Shown piece after piece: positions 17,518 to 25,813 of a DNA stretch of 36,772 nt (positions are counted from its first letter, which is position 1; the number at the start of each line of letters is the position of its first letter). Below the pieces are notes generated by a model. That model was not told the DNA's origin and did not search any database. It worked only from the letters and a program-made list of their open reading frames with translations. This DNA comes from an uncultured Desulfobacteraceae bacterium (GTDB lineage: Bacteria > Desulfobacterota > Desulfobacteria > Desulfobacterales > Desulfobacteraceae), in NCBI GenBank assembly GCA_913041495.1, contig CAJWHT010000037.1, positions 1 to 36,772 of the forward strand, written 5' to 3'. Position numbers and translations under genes: made by a program.

Positions 17518-17583
17518 GGCTTCCTTAGGAAAATTTGCGTTCGGCCCGGAACCCTCTATACACCATTAAAAGGAGATGTTTTT

Positions 17584-17814
17584 ATGAAAGAGCTGATAGA
17601 GTACATTGCAAAAGCACTGGTGGACAATCCTGAAGAGGTTCAGGTATCGGAAGTTGTGGGTGACCAGACATCCGTACTGGAACTGAAGGTGGCAAAAGAG
17701 GATCTGGGCAAGGTGATCGGCAAACAGGGCAGGTCTGCCCGGGCCATGCGCACCATTTTGAGCGCGGCTTCCACGAAGCTTAAAAAGCGTACCGTTCTGG
17801 AGATCATCGAGTAG
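17584..17814 (+). CDS. khpA: KH-domain RNA-binding protein KhpA
   Basis: A 76-residue single KH-domain protein. The RNA-binding GxxG loop is seen in [14 protein letters not shown]. This is the YlqC/KhpA family, which partners with KhpB/Jag in Gram-positives; its role in this group is less defined. AAAAGGAGAT precedes the ATG. It is placed between rpsP and rimM, as is usual. Confidence 0.93.
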   Translation: MKELIEYIAKALVDNPEEVQVSEVVGDQTSVLELKVAKEDLGKVIGKQGRSARAMRTILSAASTKLKKRTVLEIIE

Positions 17815-17820
17815 TCGTTT

Positions 17821-18390
17821 ATGGCCCCTTCCAACACCCCCACGACCACAGACACCTGGCTGACCATCGGCAAGGTTACCGGCGTTCACGGCCTTGCCGG
17901 AAACCTGAAGGTGTGGTCTTTTGCAGACACCCCGGAAACATACGGGAAGGGACGCAAGGTGAGGTTGCTAAAGGAAGGGAGCAAGGCGGCACCCGGCAAG
18001 GAATGTGTTATCGAGAAAGCCTCCCCCCGCAAAAAGGGGTTGTTGCTCACCCTCAAGGGGGTAAGCACCCGGGAGGCGGCCGAGGCCCTGGTGGGTTGGG
18101 AGATCCTCATGCACAAAGATCAGCTCCCGGAACTCGGGGATGACACCTGGTACTGGGAAGATCTCATCGGGCTTTCGGTAACGGATAGGAATCTGGGGGA
18201 ACTTGGGACCATAGATCACCTGTTTGACACTGCGGCCCATGACATCCTGGTGGTAAAATCAGCCCCGGAGACGCCCGGGGCAAAGGCGCCTGAGATCATG
18301 ATTCCCTTAGACGATCACTTTGTGGAAGATGTGGATATGGAAACCGGAACGGTAACCACAGCACTGCCCGAAGGATTCATTCTGGAATAA
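17821..18390 (+). CDS. rimM: 16S rRNA processing protein RimM
   Basis: A 189-residue 30S assembly factor. The N-terminal domain has TIGKVTGVHGLAGNLKV and the PRC-barrel part starts at DDTWYWEDLIGL, the family marker. A short insertion rich in Pro and Lys (about residues 142-150) precedes MIPLDDHFV. It begins 6 bases after khpA with a weak ribosome site, suggesting coupling. Confidence 0.94.
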   Translation: MAPSNTPTTTDTWLTIGKVTGVHGLAGNLKVWSFADTPETYGKGRKVRLLKEGSKAAPGKECVIEKASPRKKGLLLTLKGVSTREAAEALVGWEILMHKDQLPELGDDTWYWEDLIGLSVTDRNLGELGTIDHLFDTAAHDILVVKSAPETPGAKAPEIMIPLDDHFVEDVDMETGTVTTALPEGFILE

Positions 18391-18434
18391 GGGGCCGAAA
18401 GGGACCACCGAAAGGCTATACTCGGATCTGCACC

Positions 18435-19223
18435 ATGGAATTTACCGTACTGACCCTTTTCCCGGAGTTTATCCAGGCCTTTTTTGACAACGGCATTATT
18501 GCCCGGGCCATTCACCGGGGTACCATCCGGGGGCAGGCCATCAACATCCGGGACTTTTCCACGGACAAACACAACACCGTGGATGACCGGCCCTACGGGG
18601 GCGGCAGCGGCATGGTGATGAAGCCTGGGCCATTGGAAGCGGCCCTGGAAGCTGCCAGGAAATCCGCACCGGATGCCAGGGTGATTCTCATGAGCCCCCA
18701 GGGGGAAAAATTCTCCCAGGCCAAGGCCTGTGAACTCTCGTCGTGCAAAGACGGCTTAGTCTTTATCTGCGGCAGGTACGAAGGGATTGACGAACGGGTG
18801 TATGCACGGCTGGTGGATGAGGAAATTTCCATGGGGGACTTTGTCATGACCGGCGGAGAAGTGGCGGCCATGGCCATGATAGATGCCACGGCACGGATGA
18901 TCCCAGGCGTTCTGGGATGTGAATCCTCCAGCCAGACCGACTCCTTTATGGACACCCGTCTGGAGCACGCCCAGTACACCCGCCCGGAGGAATACAAGGG
19001 GTTGAAGGTGCCGGATGTGCTGCTGTCAGGCAACCATGAAAAGATCAGGCAGTGGCGGAAACGCTCATCCCTGGAACGGACCTTCATGAAGCGGCCGGAC
19101 CTTTTCGACATCCAGGCCCCGGATGCTGAGGAAAAAAAGATACTCAGCGCCTGGTGCAGGGAACTAGAAGCCCTGGTGGCGGATGATAAAACACCTGGGA
19201 GCGGAGCATCCCATGCCGGATAA
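18435..19223 (+). CDS. trmD: tRNA (guanine-N1-37)-methyltransferase TrmD
   Basis: A 262-residue SPOUT methyltransferase that makes m1G37 and prevents frameshifting. It shows the classic motifs DDRPYGGGSGMVMK, ICGRYEGIDERV and SMGDFVMTGGE, with SSLERTF-type residues in the C-terminal tRNA-binding part. Length is normal. Its 3' end overlaps the start of the next SPOUT gene by 11 bases. Confidence 0.97.
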   Translation: MEFTVLTLFPEFIQAFFDNGIIARAIHRGTIRGQAINIRDFSTDKHNTVDDRPYGGGSGMVMKPGPLEAALEAARKSAPDARVILMSPQGEKFSQAKACELSSCKDGLVFICGRYEGIDERVYARLVDEEISMGDFVMTGGEVAAMAMIDATARMIPGVLGCESSSQTDSFMDTRLEHAQYTRPEEYKGLKVPDVLLSGNHEKIRQWRKRSSLERTFMKRPDLFDIQAPDAEEKKILSAWCRELEALVADDKTPGSGASHAG

Positions 19224-19785
19224 CCTATACGTGGCCCTGATTCACTACCCGGTTGTGAACAAGCGGGACAAAACCATCGGCTCGGCCGTCACCAACATGG
19301 ATCTCCATGATATTGCCAGAGCCGGCAGGACCTTCGGGGTCCGGGGCTACTACGTGGTGACCCCCTTCGGGGACCAGGCGGAACTGTGCGGCCAGATCAT
19401 TGCCCACTGGACCCAAGGAGAAGGCGGCAGGGTAAACCCCTCACGCAAATCCGCCCTTGAGCGGGTCCGGGTGGTGGAAACCTTTGAAGATGCTTTAGGG
19501 CAGATCGAAGAAGAACGGCAGCAGCCCGTGGTAAAAATTGCCACCAGCGCCAGAGCGGCAGACGGCGGCAGTGGCAGCAGGCAGGTGAGCTGTAAAAGAC
19601 TTAAAGAGGAACTGAACGGTAATGCATCCCATGTGCTCGTGTTCGGCACGGCCTGGGGGCTGGCAGAGGAATTGATCGACCAATGTGATTACATCCTTGA
19701 CCCCATTGCCGGGGCGGGATCATACAACCATCTCTCTGTCCGGTCTGCTGCATCCATATATTTAGACCGACTTATAAATGGCTGA
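19213..19785 (+). CDS. SPOUT-type RNA methyltransferase (Methyltrn_RNA_4 family)
   Basis: About 190 residues of the uncharacterised SAM-dependent RNA methyltransferase family known in deltaproteobacteria and Aquificales next to trmD. It opens with [21 protein letters not shown], then [18 protein letters not shown], and ends with a SPOUT-like knot region: [19 protein letters not shown] and [18 protein letters not shown] start at ATG 19213 because homologous sequence begins there and GGAG lies upstream; an upstream ATG at 19183 lies inside trmD. The overlap with trmD suggests co-translation. The target RNA is unknown. Confidence 0.88.
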   Translation: MPDNLYVALIHYPVVNKRDKTIGSAVTNMDLHDIARAGRTFGVRGYYVVTPFGDQAELCGQIIAHWTQGEGGRVNPSRKSALERVRVVETFEDALGQIEEERQQPVVKIATSARAADGGSGSRQVSCKRLKEELNGNASHVLVFGTAWGLAEELIDQCDYILDPIAGAGSYNHLSVRSAASIYLDRLING

Positions 19786-19813
19786 ATGTCAGCCAAAAGG
19801 GAAGGAAACAACC

Positions 19814-20164
19814 ATGACAAACGTAATTGAAAAACTTGAAAGAGAGCAGATGCGCCTTGATATCCCCGATTTCGACTCCGGGGACACCGTAAAGGTTCAC
19901 GTAAAAATCAGGGAAGGTGAAAAAGAGCGTATCCAGGTATTCCAGGGTGTGGTCATCAAAAAGACCAAAGGGCTGTCCAGCGCCAGATTTACCGTAAGAA
20001 AAATCTCCGGCGGCATCGGGGTTGAAAGAATTTTCCCCCTCTACTCCCCCGCCATCGACAAGATTGAAGTGGTCACCCGCGGCCGGGTCAGAAGATCCAA
20101 ACTCTACTACCTGAGAAATCTGCGCGGCAAAGCAGCCAGAATCAAAGAAAAACGCTTTGCCTAA
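19814..20164 (+). CDS. rplS: 50S ribosomal protein L19
   Basis: A 116-residue protein with the L19 features [35 protein letters not shown] and the basic C-terminus [20 protein letters not shown] (all conserved). ATG 19814 is chosen because GGAAGGAAAC precedes it; the open frame before it is not like L19. Its 3' end overlaps the rnhB start. Confidence 0.97.
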   Translation: MTNVIEKLEREQMRLDIPDFDSGDTVKVHVKIREGEKERIQVFQGVVIKKTKGLSSARFTVRKISGGIGVERIFPLYSPAIDKIEVVTRGRVRRSKLYYLRNLRGKAARIKEKRFA

Positions 20165-20774
20165 GCAGACGTACCCCGATGTCTGGTCCTTTGAAAAAGG
20201 GGCCAGGGAAAAGGGATTCAGACAGATTGCAGGCATTGACGAGGCCGGCAGGGGACCCCTTGCCGGCCCTGTCGTGTCTGCGGCTGTGATTTTACCCGAA
20301 GGGTTTGACTGCCCGGGCCTTACCGACTCCAAAAAGCTGAGCGAAAAAAAAAGGGACGCCCTCTATCCTAAGATTCGGGAATTGGCTGTGGCTGTGGGTG
20401 TCGGCATGGCAGACCACGAGGAGATCGACCGGATCAACGTGCTCCAGGCCGCCCTGCTCTCCATGAAAAGGGCGATGGACGACCTTGCAACCACACCGGA
20501 TTATCTCCTTATTGACGGCAAGTTCACCATCGACAGCGACCTGCCCCAGGAAGCCATTGTCAAGGGGGATTCCAGAAGCATATCCGTGGCAGCGGCATCT
20601 ATTATTGCCAAGGTCACCCGGGACCGGATCATGAAAGAATTGGCACAAGAATATCCGGTGTACGGTTTTGACCGCCACAAGGGCTATCCCACCAAAGCGC
20701 ACAAGCAGGCGATTATCGACCACGGCCCCTGCCCGGTTCATCGCCGAAGTTTCCGCGGAGTACGCCAGGAATGA
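20157..20774 (+). CDS. rnhB: ribonuclease HII
   Basis: A 205-residue enzyme that removes ribonucleotides from DNA. It has the catalytic [16 protein letters not shown], with Asp and Glu of the D-E pair, then [16 protein letters not shown] and [13 protein letters not shown]. The start is TTG 20157, overlapping the last codons of rplS, so translation is probably coupled. No better in-frame start lies before the catalytic motif. Confidence 0.95.
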   Translation: MPKQTYPDVWSFEKGAREKGFRQIAGIDEAGRGPLAGPVVSAAVILPEGFDCPGLTDSKKLSEKKRDALYPKIRELAVAVGVGMADHEEIDRINVLQAALLSMKRAMDDLATTPDYLLIDGKFTIDSDLPQEAIVKGDSRSISVAAASIIAKVTRDRIMKELAQEYPVYGFDRHKGYPTKAHKQAIIDHGPCPVHRRSFRGVRQE

Positions 20775-21166
20775 CGGCAAAAGCCCCACCCAAACACCTG
20801 GCACTGGGCAAGGCTGGAGAAGACGCTGCGGCCCGGTATCTTGAATCCCGGGGCTATACCATCCTGGAGCGTAATTTCCGGCACAAAACCTTTGAGATGG
20901 ACATCATTGCCCGGGACGGGGATACCCTTTGCTTCATTGAGGTAAAAACCCGGAGCAACACAAGAAAAGCCATGCCCAGGGAAGCTGTGCATCATGCAAA
21001 GCAAAAGAAGATGCTGCTCGGGGCCACCTGGTATCTCAAGCACAAACAGCTTGCCGATCAACGGGCCCGGTTTGACGTGGTGGAAGTGGTATACCCTCAT
21101 AAAACACCAGGCCCCAATGATATCCCCCACATCACGCTGATACCCAACGCGTTCCATGGAGGTTAA
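20771..21166 (+). CDS. YraN/UPF0102 family nuclease-like protein
   Basis: A 131-residue protein of the UPF0102 family, a PD-(D/E)XK nuclease-like fold. LGKAGEDAAARYLESRGYTI opens the fold, and EMDIIARDGDTLCFIEVKTRS carries the D...ExK active-site pattern. It overlaps rnhB by ATGA. The exact role is not established; it is commonly found in this cluster next to rnhB or rsmI. Confidence 0.92.
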   Translation: MTAKAPPKHLALGKAGEDAAARYLESRGYTILERNFRHKTFEMDIIARDGDTLCFIEVKTRSNTRKAMPREAVHHAKQKKMLLGATWYLKHKQLADQRARFDVVEVVYPHKTPGPNDIPHITLIPNAFHGG

Positions 21167-21167
21167 G

Positions 21168-22025
21168 ATGACCGGCACCTTATGTGGCACCCTGTATATT
21201 GTCGCCACCCCCATGGGGAATCTGGAAGACATCACCTTCAGGGCCGTCCGCACCCTGAAGGAAGCAGATATCATTGCTGCCGAAGATACCCGCCACTCAA
21301 GAAAGCTGCTGAACCACTACGGGATCACCACGCCAATGACCGCCTGCCACGAGCACAACGAGGCACAGCGTATCAGCGATCTCATCCAGCGTCTTGAAAG
21401 CGGCCAGAGTGTTGCCCTGATCTCGGATGCCGGGACCCCCCTGATCTCCGATCCCGGATACACCCTGGTCCGGACGGTTTCCGAACACCGTATCCCGGTG
21501 GTGCCGATCCCGGGCTGCAATGCCGCCGTCACCGGATTAAGTGCCGCAGGGCTGCCCACTGACGCCTTTTTATTCTGCGGTTTCCCCCCCAAAAAGCAGG
21601 CCCGTCTTAGCAAGGCCCTGACCGCCCTTAAATCCCAGACCGCCACCCTTATCTTCTATGAGTCCCCTAAACGGATAAAGACCCTGGTAAAAGCCAGCCT
21701 GGAGACCCTTGGGGACCGCGACGCCTGCCTGTGCCGGGAGCTGACCAAACGGCATGAGGAATTCCTTCGGAGCAGCCTGTCAGAACTATCTGCCACCCTG
21801 TCCGCAAGAGAACAGATTAAAGGGGAGTGCATACTTCTGATTTCCGGGGCCACAGACCAACCGGCCGAACTCGGCCAAAATGATCTGGAAGATGTCATCC
21901 GCCGGCACCTGACCTGCGATTCCCCCCCCAGAACCGGCGATCTTGCCAAAGAACTTTCTTCCGTATTTAATCTTCCCAAAAAGCAGGTATACGACACCAT
22001 CCTCCGGGTCAAACAAACCGTTTAA
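21168..22025 (+). CDS. rsmI: 16S rRNA (cytidine-2'-O-1402)-methyltransferase RsmI
   Basis: A protein of about 285 residues from the tetrapyrrole-methylase fold family. It has LYIVATPMGNLEDITFRAVRTL, the AAEDTRHSRKLLNHYGI motif, and ISDAGTPLISDPGY. I choose ATG 21168 because GGAGG lies just upstream (21159-21163); an ATG at 21156, inside yraN, would put that site within the coding region. It is the last gene of the ffh-led cluster. Confidence 0.94.
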   Translation: MTGTLCGTLYIVATPMGNLEDITFRAVRTLKEADIIAAEDTRHSRKLLNHYGITTPMTACHEHNEAQRISDLIQRLESGQSVALISDAGTPLISDPGYTLVRTVSEHRIPVVPIPGCNAAVTGLSAAGLPTDAFLFCGFPPKKQARLSKALTALKSQTATLIFYESPKRIKTLVKASLETLGDRDACLCRELTKRHEEFLRSSLSELSATLSAREQIKGECILLISGATDQPAELGQNDLEDVIRRHLTCDSPPRTGDLAKELSSVFNLPKKQVYDTILRVKQTV

Positions 22026-22053
22026 TCCGCATCCCAGTCATCCCCGGGATTAA
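22022..22053 (+). terminator. possible weak terminator after rsmI
   Basis: TTAATCC (22022-22028) pairs with GGATTAA (22047-22053) around an 18-base loop, followed by TTGTTTATATATT. The stem is AT-rich and begins inside the stop codon, so efficiency is doubtful. Confidence 0.3.
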
Positions 22054-22064
22054 TTGTTTATATA

Positions 22065-22175
22065 TTGTTAGCGTTATGTTAGAATCCCCGCTGACACCTT
22101 GAAATTTTAAGGAAAACAGCCTAAAACACGCACTGTTTATTAGTGTTAAATTAGTTAGAAATGAGAGTAATGTTA
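22065..22175 (+). promoter_or_regulatory. repeated TGTTA motifs ahead of the phosphate transporter
   Basis: TGTTA occurs at 22066, 22077, 22144 and 22171, and AGTTA at 22153. The first two repeats are spaced 11 bases apart (TTGTTAG-CGTT-ATGTTAG), a geometry like PhoB-type direct repeats of 7 separated by 4, though the sequence match to the PHO box is only partial. The stretch is AT-rich and likely contains the promoter of the gene at 22260. Confidence 0.35.
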
Positions 22176-22206
22176 GACAACTTCTCGCCAACCCTTTGCT
22201 TACAAA

Positions 22207-22228
22207 CGGTCTCTTTGCCTAGAGACCG
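22207..22228 (+). promoter_or_regulatory. leader hairpin before the phosphate transporter
   Basis: CGGTCTCT (22207-22214) and AGAGACCG (22221-22228) form a perfect 8-bp stem with a 6-base loop, ending about 15 bases before the AAAGGAA ribosome site. It is not followed by a T-tract, so a role in translation or mRNA stability is more likely than termination. Confidence 0.5.
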
Positions 22229-22259
22229 GAATTAATCCAACAAAAGGAACAATTACACA

Positions 22260-24518
22260 ATGGGCATCGAACTGTACTATGTCATCGTCGGGATGCTGAT
22301 CCTGTTCGCCGTTTTTGACCTGGTGGTGGGGGTCACCAACGATGCGGTGAATTTTTTAAATTCATCCATCGGGTCCAAAGCCGCCCCGTTTATCACCATA
22401 ATGATCATCGCCAGCCTGGGTATCCTGGCTGGCGTTACTTTTTCAGGAGGCATGATGGAAGTGGCCCGTAAGGGTATTTTCCATCCGGAATTCTTTACCA
22501 TGCCGGAACTCCTGACAATTTTTCTGGCCGTTATGATTACGGACATCCTGCTTTTGGACCTGTTCAACACCCACGGTCTGCCCACCTCCACCACGGTTTC
22601 CATCGTGTTTGAACTGCTTGGGGCTGCGGTGGCCCTGTCCGTTTTAAAAATCCTGTCCCAGGCCAACGGCGGCCTGGCGCTCTGGGATTATATCAATACG
22701 GCCAAAGCCATGGCCATTGTGGGCGGCATCCTTTTGTCCATTGTCGTGGCCTTTGCCTCAGGCGCGCTGATGCAGTTTGTCTCCCGCCTGATTTTTACCT
22801 TTGACTACAAGGAACGCCTAAACCGCTATGGTGCGGTATGGGGCGGCGTTGCAATGACGGCCATCACCTTCTTCATCCTTGTAAAAGGCTCCAAAGGGGC
22901 CACCTTCATGGATGCGGAAACCGTAACCTGGATAAAAGGCAATTCCCTGACCATCATGGCAGCCATTTTTGTGGTTTCTGCCATTGCCCTCCAGGCCATG
23001 ATCAGTGTCTTTAAAATTAATATTCTCAAACCCATTGTCCTGGTGGGCACCTTTGCCCTGGCCATGGCCTTTGCCGCCAACGACCTGGTAAACTTTATCG
23101 GGGTTCCCCTGGCCGGCCTCAACGCCTTCCAGAGCGCCCTGGCCTCGGCCGACCCCATGAACGTCACCATGGAGGCGCTCAGCAAGAAGGTGCAGTCCCA
23201 GACCTTTATCATGCTGCTGGCCGGCGCCATCATGGTTATCACCCTCTGGGTATCCAAGAAGGCCAGAACCGTCACGGAAACAGAAATTAGCCTGGGCCAG
23301 CAGGATGAAGGCATGGAACGCTTTGAATCCGTATGGCTTTCCCGCAGGATCGTCAACTTGTTTGACAGCCTCTTCACATCCGTTAAGGCCTTTACCCCTG
23401 AACCGGTACGTAAATTTGTCGCCCACAGGGTGACCCCTCTGACCGAAACCAAACACGTGGCCCATAAAGAGAAGCCCTCCTTTGACCTTGTCCGGGCCTC
23501 TGTCAACCTCATGGTCGCCTCTGCCGTTGTTTCCTTTGCCACATCCTTAAAACTGCCGCTCTCCACCACTTACGTAACGTTCATGGTGGCCATGGGCACC
23601 TCATTCTCAGACCAGGCCTGGGGCAGGGAAAGCGCAGTATACAGAATCACCGGCGTTCTCACCGTTATCGGCGGATGGTTTATGACCGCCCTGATCGCCT
23701 TTATTGCCGCTTTCATCACCGCCAACATTATCTACCACTTCAACGTCGTGGGCATCATCGGCATGATGATCTTTGTGGGTGTCATGGTCTGGAAAAACAA
23801 AAAGCGCCATGCCGATAAGGAAAAGAGCAAGGAAGAGATCACCATCTATCATCTTAAAAAGGTGGAAAACTTCCAGGAATCCGTCTCAGAGACCTTTGAC
23901 CACCTGGCCTACCTGCTCAAAGAGTATAGAACGTCGTTTGAAGCCGCCTTTGATGCATTGTTCCAGGAAGACCTTGAAACACTGCGGGCGGAACGCAAAC
24001 GGGTCAAACAGTTCCAGAACAGCACCAACATCATCATTGCCAATATATTCAAGGTGCTGCGGCTTCTGCAGAAGGAAGACAATAAGATTTCCTACAACTA
24101 TTACCAGATTATCCGGCGGCTTCAAAAATTGTCCGACGGCCACAGGGATACGGTAATCAAATCCACCATGCATGTGGCCAACCGCCATAAGGGACTTTTG
24201 CCCGTGCAGATCGAAGAGCTGACAGAAATAAAGAACGTCTTTCTTTACATCATCGAACAGGTGGAAATCGCCCTGAGCAAGAAAGATATTATTGACTGCC
24301 ACCACATCGGTTCAAAATTTCATTATCTTCGGGAACTGGTGGACGATTACAATACCAACCAGATTGAAAGAATCCGGGACGACTCTTCAAAAACCCGCCT
24401 GAGCATTATGTTTTATTCCATTTCCGGCAACTGCGTGATGATGGCCAAGCAGAATGTAAAGATGCTTGAAATTTTTAACGAGGCATTTCCCCTGAAGGAC
24501 AAGAAAAAAGCCTGTTAG
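22260..24518 (+). CDS. PiT-family inorganic phosphate transporter fused to a PhoU-like (DUF47) domain
   Basis: A 752-residue protein. Residues 1 to about 510 form the PiT (PHO4) permease with two signature repeats, GVTNDAVNFLNSSIGSKA near residue 25 and AFAANDLVNFIGVPLAG near residue 280, and many TM helices. Residues about 512-752 are cytoplasmic and helical (KSKEEITIYHLKKVENFQES onwards), like the DUF47/PhoU-like proteins usually encoded as a separate partner next to pit genes. It moves phosphate with a cation and may be gated by its own PhoU-like tail (inference). It is preceded by repeated TGTTA motifs and a hairpin. Confidence 0.92.
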   Translation: MGIELYYVIVGMLILFAVFDLVVGVTNDAVNFLNSSIGSKAAPFITIMIIASLGILAGVTFSGGMMEVARKGIFHPEFFTMPELLTIFLAVMITDILLLDLFNTHGLPTSTTVSIVFELLGAAVALSVLKILSQANGGLALWDYINTAKAMAIVGGILLSIVVAFASGALMQFVSRLIFTFDYKERLNRYGAVWGGVAMTAITFFILVKGSKGATFMDAETVTWIKGNSLTIMAAIFVVSAIALQAMISVFKINILKPIVLVGTFALAMAFAANDLVNFIGVPLAGLNAFQSALASADPMNVTMEALSKKVQSQTFIMLLAGAIMVITLWVSKKARTVTETEISLGQQDEGMERFESVWLSRRIVNLFDSLFTSVKAFTPEPVRKFVAHRVTPLTETKHVAHKEKPSFDLVRASVNLMVASAVVSFATSLKLPLSTTYVTFMVAMGTSFSDQAWGRESAVYRITGVLTVIGGWFMTALIAFIAAFITANIIYHFNVVGIIGMMIFVGVMVWKNKKRHADKEKSKEEITIYHLKKVENFQESVSETFDHLAYLLKEYRTSFEAAFDALFQEDLETLRAERKRVKQFQNSTNIIIANIFKVLRLLQKEDNKISYNYYQIIRRLQKLSDGHRDTVIKSTMHVANRHKGLLPVQIEELTEIKNVFLYIIEQVEIALSKKDIIDCHHIGSKFHYLRELVDDYNTNQIERIRDDSSKTRLSIMFYSISGNCVMMAKQNVKMLEIFNEAFPLKDKKKAC

Positions 24519-24546
24519 AAAAAGCCAGTAATCAAACGGCAACAAC

Positions 24547-24585
24547 AAAAAGGCCTGGTCCCCCAAAAGAGACCAGGCCTTTTTG
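24547..24585. terminator. bidirectional terminator between phosphate transporter and potassium channel
   Basis: AAAAAGGCCTGGTC pairs with GACCAGGCCTTTTT around a 10-base loop. The perfect stem with A- and T-tracts on both sides suits the two convergent genes. Confidence 0.92.
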
Positions 24586-24606
24586 TTTGCAGCTATGGGG
24601 GGGGAT

Positions 24607-25632
24607 TTATGCCCTGGCCTGCTTTTTCAGCCAGTTGACGGCATTTTCCACATCATCGGTTCTGCCCATGACGATGAGCTCCGTGGGCTGATTGAGCACC
24701 TTATCGTGGGAGGGATCGAATTCAACATCACAGCCCCTCTCCTTGATTCCCATCAACAGGAGACTGAACCGTTTTCTTAATTCCAGATCGGCAATGGCTT
24801 TTCCCATAAAAAGGGAGTTTTCATTGACGGACAACTGGTTGATCCTAAGATTCCCCTGATTGCTCCTGAGCATGGAATCCAGAAAATCCACCACGGTGGG
24901 CCGGATCATCTCCGAGGCCAGCCTCAGGGCACCGATCAGGTTCGGGGACACCACACCGTTTGCCCCGGCCTTCATCAGCTTGGGTTTCAGCTTCTGGTTG
25001 GTCATTCGGGAGATGATGCGGATGCCATGATTCATCATTCTGGAGGTCATGGTAATATAGAGGTTGTCCTTGTCAGACGGCAGGGTGATAATGATACCGG
25101 CAGCCCTTTCAATGCCTGCAGACATCAAAATATCATCGTCCGTGGCATCCGCCACAAGATAAAGCAGATCATCCACCAGAGTCTTACACAGGGCAATCTG
25201 CTCTTCATCCGCTTCGATCAGAACAATTTTTTTCTGATTCTTCACCAGTTCCGCAAGCACTGGTCTGCCTGTTTTACCGCCACCGCAGACGATGTAGTGC
25301 TCTGATAATCCCTTAATTTTTTCAAGCATTCTCTTTTTCCTTATGGCTCCTGATAATTCCCCTTCAATGATCGCCGCCGTAAGCATGGAAATCGCATAGA
25401 GGATGACCCCCATGCCGGAACAGATCAGACAGATGGTAAACACTTCCGCAATCCGGTTTCCGGATACCGGCACCACCTCACCATATCCGACAGTGGTCAG
25501 GGAAATTACCGTCATATAGAGGCAATCCATGATCCCGACCTTCGGCACGATGATATAGTATCCCAGTGTGCCTGCAAGGATAACAAGACAGACGGACAAC
25601 GCGGACAGGTAGATTCGTTTTGTAAGGCCCAT
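24607..25632 (-). CDS. two-TM potassium channel with RCK (TrkA-N and TrkA-C) domains
   Basis: A 341-residue protein. TM1 spans about residues 9-29, the pore loop carries the selectivity filter TVGYG at residues 47-51, and TM2 spans about 62-88. An RCK N-domain follows with the nucleotide-binding motif VCGGGKTGRPVLAEL near residue 115 and an acidic ligand position in VLIEADEE. The C-terminal part looks like TrkA-C (about 250-335). This is the MthK/Kch-like architecture and should give ligand-gated K+ flux across the inner membrane. It is monocistronic and converges on the phosphate transporter. Confidence 0.92.
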   Translation of the reverse strand: MGLTKRIYLSALSVCLVILAGTLGYYIIVPKVGIMDCLYMTVISLTTVGYGEVVPVSGNRIAEVFTICLICSGMGVILYAISMLTAAIIEGELSGAIRKKRMLEKIKGLSEHYIVCGGGKTGRPVLAELVKNQKKIVLIEADEEQIALCKTLVDDLLYLVADATDDDILMSAGIERAAGIIITLPSDKDNLYITMTSRMMNHGIRIISRMTNQKLKPKLMKAGANGVVSPNLIGALRLASEMIRPTVVDFLDSMLRSNQGNLRINQLSVNENSLFMGKAIADLELRKRFSLLLMGIKERGCDVEFDPSHDKVLNQPTELIVMGRTDDVENAVNWLKKQARA

Positions 25633-25813
25633 ACTACTTCCCGACGAAATAAATGATACGTTGATGAAAAATTCACTTTAATAAACAATGATCGGCACGG
25701 AAAGTCAATTCCAAAACGACCCGTGATTCAATTCTTGACTTCTTCGGACCGCCGGTGCACACTAAAGGGTAACTCCTCTTTGCATAACACCTTTTGAACC
25801 ATTTGGGATAAGA

